A stretch of 64,000 bases of DNA, from positions 1 to 64,000 of the forward strand of contig DXLU01000039.1 in the NCBI GenBank assembly GCA_019414565.1, written 5' to 3'. A program made the position numbers and the translations under genes. The notes beneath the pieces were generated by a model, which was not told the DNA's origin, made no database searches, and saw nothing but the letters and a program-made list of their open reading frames with translations. Source of the stretch: Collinsella sp. (GTDB lineage: Bacteria; Actinomycetota; Coriobacteriia; Coriobacteriales; Coriobacteriaceae). Positions 60,837 to 64,000 of the stretch are shown piece by piece; the first letter of the stretch is position 1; each line of letters starts with the position of its first letter.

Positions 60837-61765
60837 CGAACACCGCCGATGGCCTGCGGAAACACGTGCTCCATGACAAAGCGGCCGCTCTCAATGCGGG
60901 CGAGCGCCTTGAGTCCCCCATCGAGCACCAACGCAAACGGCACCTTCGAGGCATCGAAATCCGCAAGCGCACGCTCAACGGGAATGCGTCGGCCGCAGAG
61001 CAGGTCATCGGCAAGATTGCCAGGCAAGTCAACACGCGTGGCGCCCAGGGCCGCAATGGGATCCAGGGCAAAGCCAGCCGCGGACTCGGGGGAAAGTTCC
61101 TCGACCGCATGACAAGCGCCAATGGAAACAACACCGGAGGCCGTGCGGCGCAACGCGGAAATGTGCGCGGCGCTCTCACAGACGCGGCCCAAGTCGCGAG
61201 CGAGCGCACGGATATAGGTGCCCTTGCTCACCGAGAACGCCACGGTCCACACACACGTATCACCTTCGCCGCCCACGGCGATCAGGTCGGCGGCATAGAC
61301 CTCGACAGGGCGCGGAGGCAGGTCCACCGCATTGCCCTCGCGAGCAGACTTGTAGGCGCGAACGCCATTGACCGAGATAGCCGAAAACGCCGGCGGCACC
61401 TGCATCTGCGGACCCAGCATGGCCGCCAAGCGCTCACGGGCATAGGCAGGATCGCGCAGCTCGTTGGCAATAGCCACCGTGCGGACCGCCTCACCCTCCG
61501 CATCATCGGTATTGGTCTCGGCGCCAAACGAGATGTCGGCGACATAGCTTTTGGTATCGAGGGTTAGCATGCCCAGCAAACGAGTAGCCTGGCCAACACC
61601 CACCACCATGACACCCGATGCCATGGGGTCGAGCGTGCCGGCATGGCCGACGCGACGCTCATGGAGGGCGCGCCGACATTGCGAGACCACATCGTGGGAC
61701 GTGCAGCCCACCGGCTTATCGACGGCGAGCAGCATATTCAGTTGAGAAGGCGTACGACGAGCCAT
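60833..61765 (-). CDS. truB: tRNA pseudouridine 55 synthase
   Basis: A 310-residue enzyme making pseudouridine 55 in the tRNA T loop. LLAVDKPVGCTSHDVVSQCR and the catalytic GHAGTLDPMASGVM lie in the first 55 residues; AFSVSKGTYIRALARDLG is the third conserved motif. Confidence 0.96.
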   Translation of the reverse strand: MARRTPSQLNMLLAVDKPVGCTSHDVVSQCRRALHERRVGHAGTLDPMASGVMVVGVGQATRLLGMLTLDTKSYVADISFGAETNTDDAEGEAVRTVAIANELRDPAYARERLAAMLGPQMQVPPAFSAISVNGVRAYKSAREGNAVDLPPRPVEVYAADLIAVGGEGDTCVWTVAFSVSKGTYIRALARDLGRVCESAAHISALRRTASGVVSIGACHAVEELSPESAAGFALDPIAALGATRVDLPGNLADDLLCGRRIPVERALADFDASKVPFALVLDGGLKALARIESGRFVMEHVFPQAIGGVR

Positions 61766-61780
61766 GTACCATCCAAAAAG

Positions 61781-62824
61781 TTAAAGCTCGACGGTCACCG
61801 AAGCGGGATCCTCCCCTACCAGTTCGGCCAGCATGGGAAGTGCCACGGTGAGCGTCTCGAGAATCGTTCCGTTGTTGGAGAAACCGGCGGCAGCGGGATG
61901 TCCGCCTCCGCCAAAGGCAGCAGCGATCTCGGACACGTTGAGGTCGCCCTTGGAGCGCAGGTTGCCGCGCACCTTGGTATCGCCCTCAATGCCCTTCAGG
62001 AACAGACAGACCTCGACGCCCATCACCGAGCGCACCACGTCAACCAGACCGTCGCACTCATCCGAGGTGACACCGCACGCCTCAAGGTCACTCTGGTACG
62101 CGTAGCTATACGCGACGCGCCCGTGGGCCACCGTCTTAATGCGGCCCATAACGATGGACTTGAGATGCAAAAACTCAACGCGCATGCTCTGGTAGACCTC
62201 GAGTGCCACACGCGCCGGATCGGCACCGTGGGCAACCAGACGCGAGGCTGCATGGAACGCGGCGGCGTCGGCGTTTTGGTACTGAAAACGGCCGGTATCG
62301 GTAACCAAGCCACACAGCAGGCAGGTTGCAACGCCATCACGTGCGACAATGCCGCAATTGTCCAAGAAGCGGTCGATGATCATGGCGCAGGCTGCAGCTT
62401 CGACGCGCCTCAGGCTGAGCTCGGCAAACTCCTCGCGCGCCGGATGGTGATCGAAGCACACCACATGCTTGGAGCGACGAAGCACCTCGGCGGAATTATT
62501 GAGACGCTCGACGACCGGCACGTCCACCGAGATGAACAGGTCCGGATTGCCGGTATACGCAGATGCCGGTACCAGGCGATCGGAGCCTTCCATAAAGCGG
62601 TAGATACGCGGAACCGGGTCATCGTCTGCCAACAGCAGCGCAATGTCCTTGTTGGGAAAAAACTTCATAAGCGAGAGGCCCAGACCCAACACGGAGCCCA
62701 GGGCGTCACCATCGGGAGAAGTGTGTCCCGAAATCGCAATGGAGGACGCACCCTCGATGAGCTCGAGGATGCGTCGCTGAATATCTGCAGACTCGCACGA
62801 GGCGAGGTCGGCGGAATTAGTCAT
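61781..62824 (-). CDS. nrnA: DHH-family oligoribonuclease/pAp phosphatase NrnA
   Basis: A 347-residue phosphoesterase that degrades oligoribonucleotides and pAp. DHH motifs include ISGHTSPDGDALGSVLG, DHHPA (CFDHHPAREEF) and LVTDTGRFQY; the DHHA1 domain ends with AAAFGGGGHPAAAGF. It overlaps rbfA by 8 nt. The order rbfA-nrnA-truB-ribF is common in Gram-positive bacteria. Confidence 0.94.
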   Translation of the reverse strand: MTNSADLASCESADIQRRILELIEGASSIAISGHTSPDGDALGSVLGLGLSLMKFFPNKDIALLLADDDPVPRIYRFMEGSDRLVPASAYTGNPDLFISVDVPVVERLNNSAEVLRRSKHVVCFDHHPAREEFAELSLRRVEAAACAMIIDRFLDNCGIVARDGVATCLLCGLVTDTGRFQYQNADAAAFHAASRLVAHGADPARVALEVYQSMRVEFLHLKSIVMGRIKTVAHGRVAYSYAYQSDLEACGVTSDECDGLVDVVRSVMGVEVCLFLKGIEGDTKVRGNLRSKGDLNVSEIAAAFGGGGHPAAAGFSNNGTILETLTVALPMLAELVGEDPASVTVEL

Positions 62825-63227
62825 CTAAAGCTGCCTCCTGGGCGGCATCCGCTATCGGATAGCCGTCCTCGTCCTTTTCGATCGCAAGCGTGGCGGGAAC
62901 GTTTTCCAGCGCACGCGTGATGCGCTCGGCCTCATCGGTCGAGCGATCGATGCGAAAATCGAGCTCGGGCGTAACACGCCAATCGAGCGAGCGAGCCAAC
63001 AGGCTGCGAATACGGCCCTTGGCGCTTGCGAGCGCCTCCATGACCTCGTCGTAGCGGCTCGCATCGCACGACACGTACACACGCGCGAACGAACGGTCCA
63101 CCGCGACCTCAACCGCGGTCAAAGTAACCAGGTCGAGACGCGGATCGGAAACCTCAAAGAGCAGGATATAACCAAGCTTCTCGCGAAGCTGCTCGCCCAG
63201 ACGGCGGGTTGCCTGCGTTTGCTTCAT
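62817..63227 (-). CDS. rbfA: Ribosome-binding factor A
   Basis: A 136-residue KH-like 30S maturation factor: RRLGEQLREKLGYILLFEVSDPRL at the N-terminus, VYVSCDASRYDEVMEAL in the middle and LDFRIDRSTDEAERI near residue 108. It lies 11 nt after infB, as usual. Confidence 0.94.
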   Translation of the reverse strand: MKQTQATRRLGEQLREKLGYILLFEVSDPRLDLVTLTAVEVAVDRSFARVYVSCDASRYDEVMEALASAKGRIRSLLARSLDWRVTPELDFRIDRSTDEAERITRALENVPATLAIEKDEDGYPIADAAQEAALDD

Positions 63228-63238
63228 AGCGCTACCCC

Positions 63239-64000
63239 CTACTCGGTACGGGCAACCTGGTCGATGCGGTAACCCTCGATCTGGTCGCCGGGCTTGATGT
63301 CCTGGAAGTTCTCCAGGCCAATGCCGCCCTCGGATCCGCTCTTGAGGCTCTTGGCCTCGTCCTTGTAGTGGCGCATCGAGGCGATCTTGCCGTTGAAGAC
63401 CACGATGCCGTCGCGCACCAGACGCACGGAATCGGTCGCGGCGATCTCGCCCTCTTCGACGCGGACACCGGCAGCGATACCGACTTTGGGCACCTTGAAG
63501 GTGTCCAGGACGGTCGCGGTACCCGTGGAGACCTCGACCTCGGTGGGCTTGAGCATGCCGATACGGGCAGCGTCAAGTTCCTCGAGGCACTTGTAGATAA
63601 CGTCGTAGCAACGGATCTCGACGCCCTCGCGCTCGGCAGCGGAGCGAGCCTTGCCGTCGGGACGCACACCAAAGCCGATGATGATGGCGTTGGAGGCGTC
63701 GGCCAGGACGACGTCGGTCTCGTTGATGGCGCCAACGGCGGAGTGGATCGTGTTGATGCGGACCTCGGACTGATCCATCTTGTCGAGCGAGTCCTGAAGG
63801 GCCTCGATGGAACCCTGGACGTCGGCCTTGATGATCAGGTTGAGCTCCTTGACCTCGGCGTCGGCAATGGTCTCGAAGAGGTTCTCGAGCGTAACGTGCT
63901 TGACGCGGCTCTGCTCCTCGATACGGGCCTTGAGCGAACGCTCGTCGGCAAGGGCGCGAGCCTCGCGCTCGTCCTCGAACACACGGAACTCGTCACCGGC
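63239..64000 (-). CDS. infB: Translation initiation factor IF-2, C-terminal part
   Basis: The last 254 codons of IF-2; the gene continues beyond the right edge. The visible part spans the end of domain II (AGDEFRVFEDEREARALADE), domain III (ELNLIIKADVQGSIEALQDS, VRINTIHSAVGAINETDV) and domain IV (KVGIAAGVRVEEGEI, IKPGDQIEGY) that binds fMet-tRNA. The GTPase domain is outside the window. Confidence 0.95.
   Translation of the reverse strand, partial: AGDEFRVFEDEREARALADERSLKARIEEQSRVKHVTLENLFETIADAEVKELNLIIKADVQGSIEALQDSLDKMDQSEVRINTIHSAVGAINETDVVLADASNAIIIGFGVRPDGKARSAAEREGVEIRCYDVIYKCLEELDAARIGMLKPTEVEVSTGTATVLDTFKVPKVGIAAGVRVEEGEIAATDSVRLVRDGIVVFNGKIASMRHYKDEAKSLKSGSEGGIGLENFQDIKPGDQIEGYRIDQVARTE

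Noticed and set aside
1..64000. CRISPR arrays, prophage modules or secondary-metabolite clusters
   Set aside because: No regularly spaced repeats, phage structural genes or biosynthetic modules were seen; apart from 31.2-32.9 kb the content is core housekeeping.

Overview
The window looks like chromosomal DNA of a Coriobacteriia member, most likely Collinsella (C. aerofaciens group). I infer this from the GC-rich core (close to 60% by eye), actinobacterial-type housekeeping proteins with alanine/aspartate-rich composition, and the gene neighbourhoods. No search was run, so genus is an inference. Nearly all genes lie on the minus strand; the plus-strand exceptions are short islands.

Left part (1-26.6 kb): a fructose-type PTS permease (fruA) with a divergent RpiR regulator; a minus-strand run efp, asp23, nusB, xseB, tlyA, nadK, recN; an M24 peptidase; a degenerate AroB-like protein with aroK; yqeG, mltG, ruvX and alaS; a small plus-strand membrane protein with a duplicated translation start; a stress-sigma module (YtxG-like protein, degenerate RsbW-like protein, SigB/SigF-type sigma factor, AI-2E family permease); rarA, dgt, a lone prepilin peptidase, a processive glycosyltransferase, an RluA-type pseudouridine synthase and lspA.

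Middle (26.8-40.7 kb): ileS behind a T-box leader; a glycerol-dehydrogenase-like gene; then an accessory scar (about 31.2-32.9 kb) with stacked terminators, an oriT-like pair of inverted repeats, an AT-rich peptidase E gene, an IS3 transposase fragment and a probable serine-recombinase fragment that runs into the 3' end of a DUF523 gene. After it come ftsH, a corrinoid adenosyltransferase that seems to start at CTG, a MATE transporter, a SpoU-type RNA methyltransferase, folA-thyA, and a DUF134-NifX fusion gene with two matching palindromes around its promoter.

Right part (40.8-64 kb): one long block, all minus strand, of translation, secretion, lipid, replication and RNA-processing genes: infB (partial), rbfA, nrnA, truB, ribF, dnaG, rpoD, two tRNA-Asn, asp23/yloU, fakA-like, recG, rsmD, coaD, a coiled-coil protein, yceD, rpmF, plsX, acpP, rnc, smc, ftsY, ffh. 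Many neighbours overlap by 4-14 nt or share TAATG/ATGA junctions, implying polycistronic messages.

The most promising leads are the DUF134-NifX operator pair, the mobile-element scar with its oriT-like hairpins, the duplicated start region making a translationally coupled leader peptide, the AroB-like protein without metal ligands, the CTG-started CobO-type gene, and a 41-bp terminator hairpin present in two nearly identical copies.
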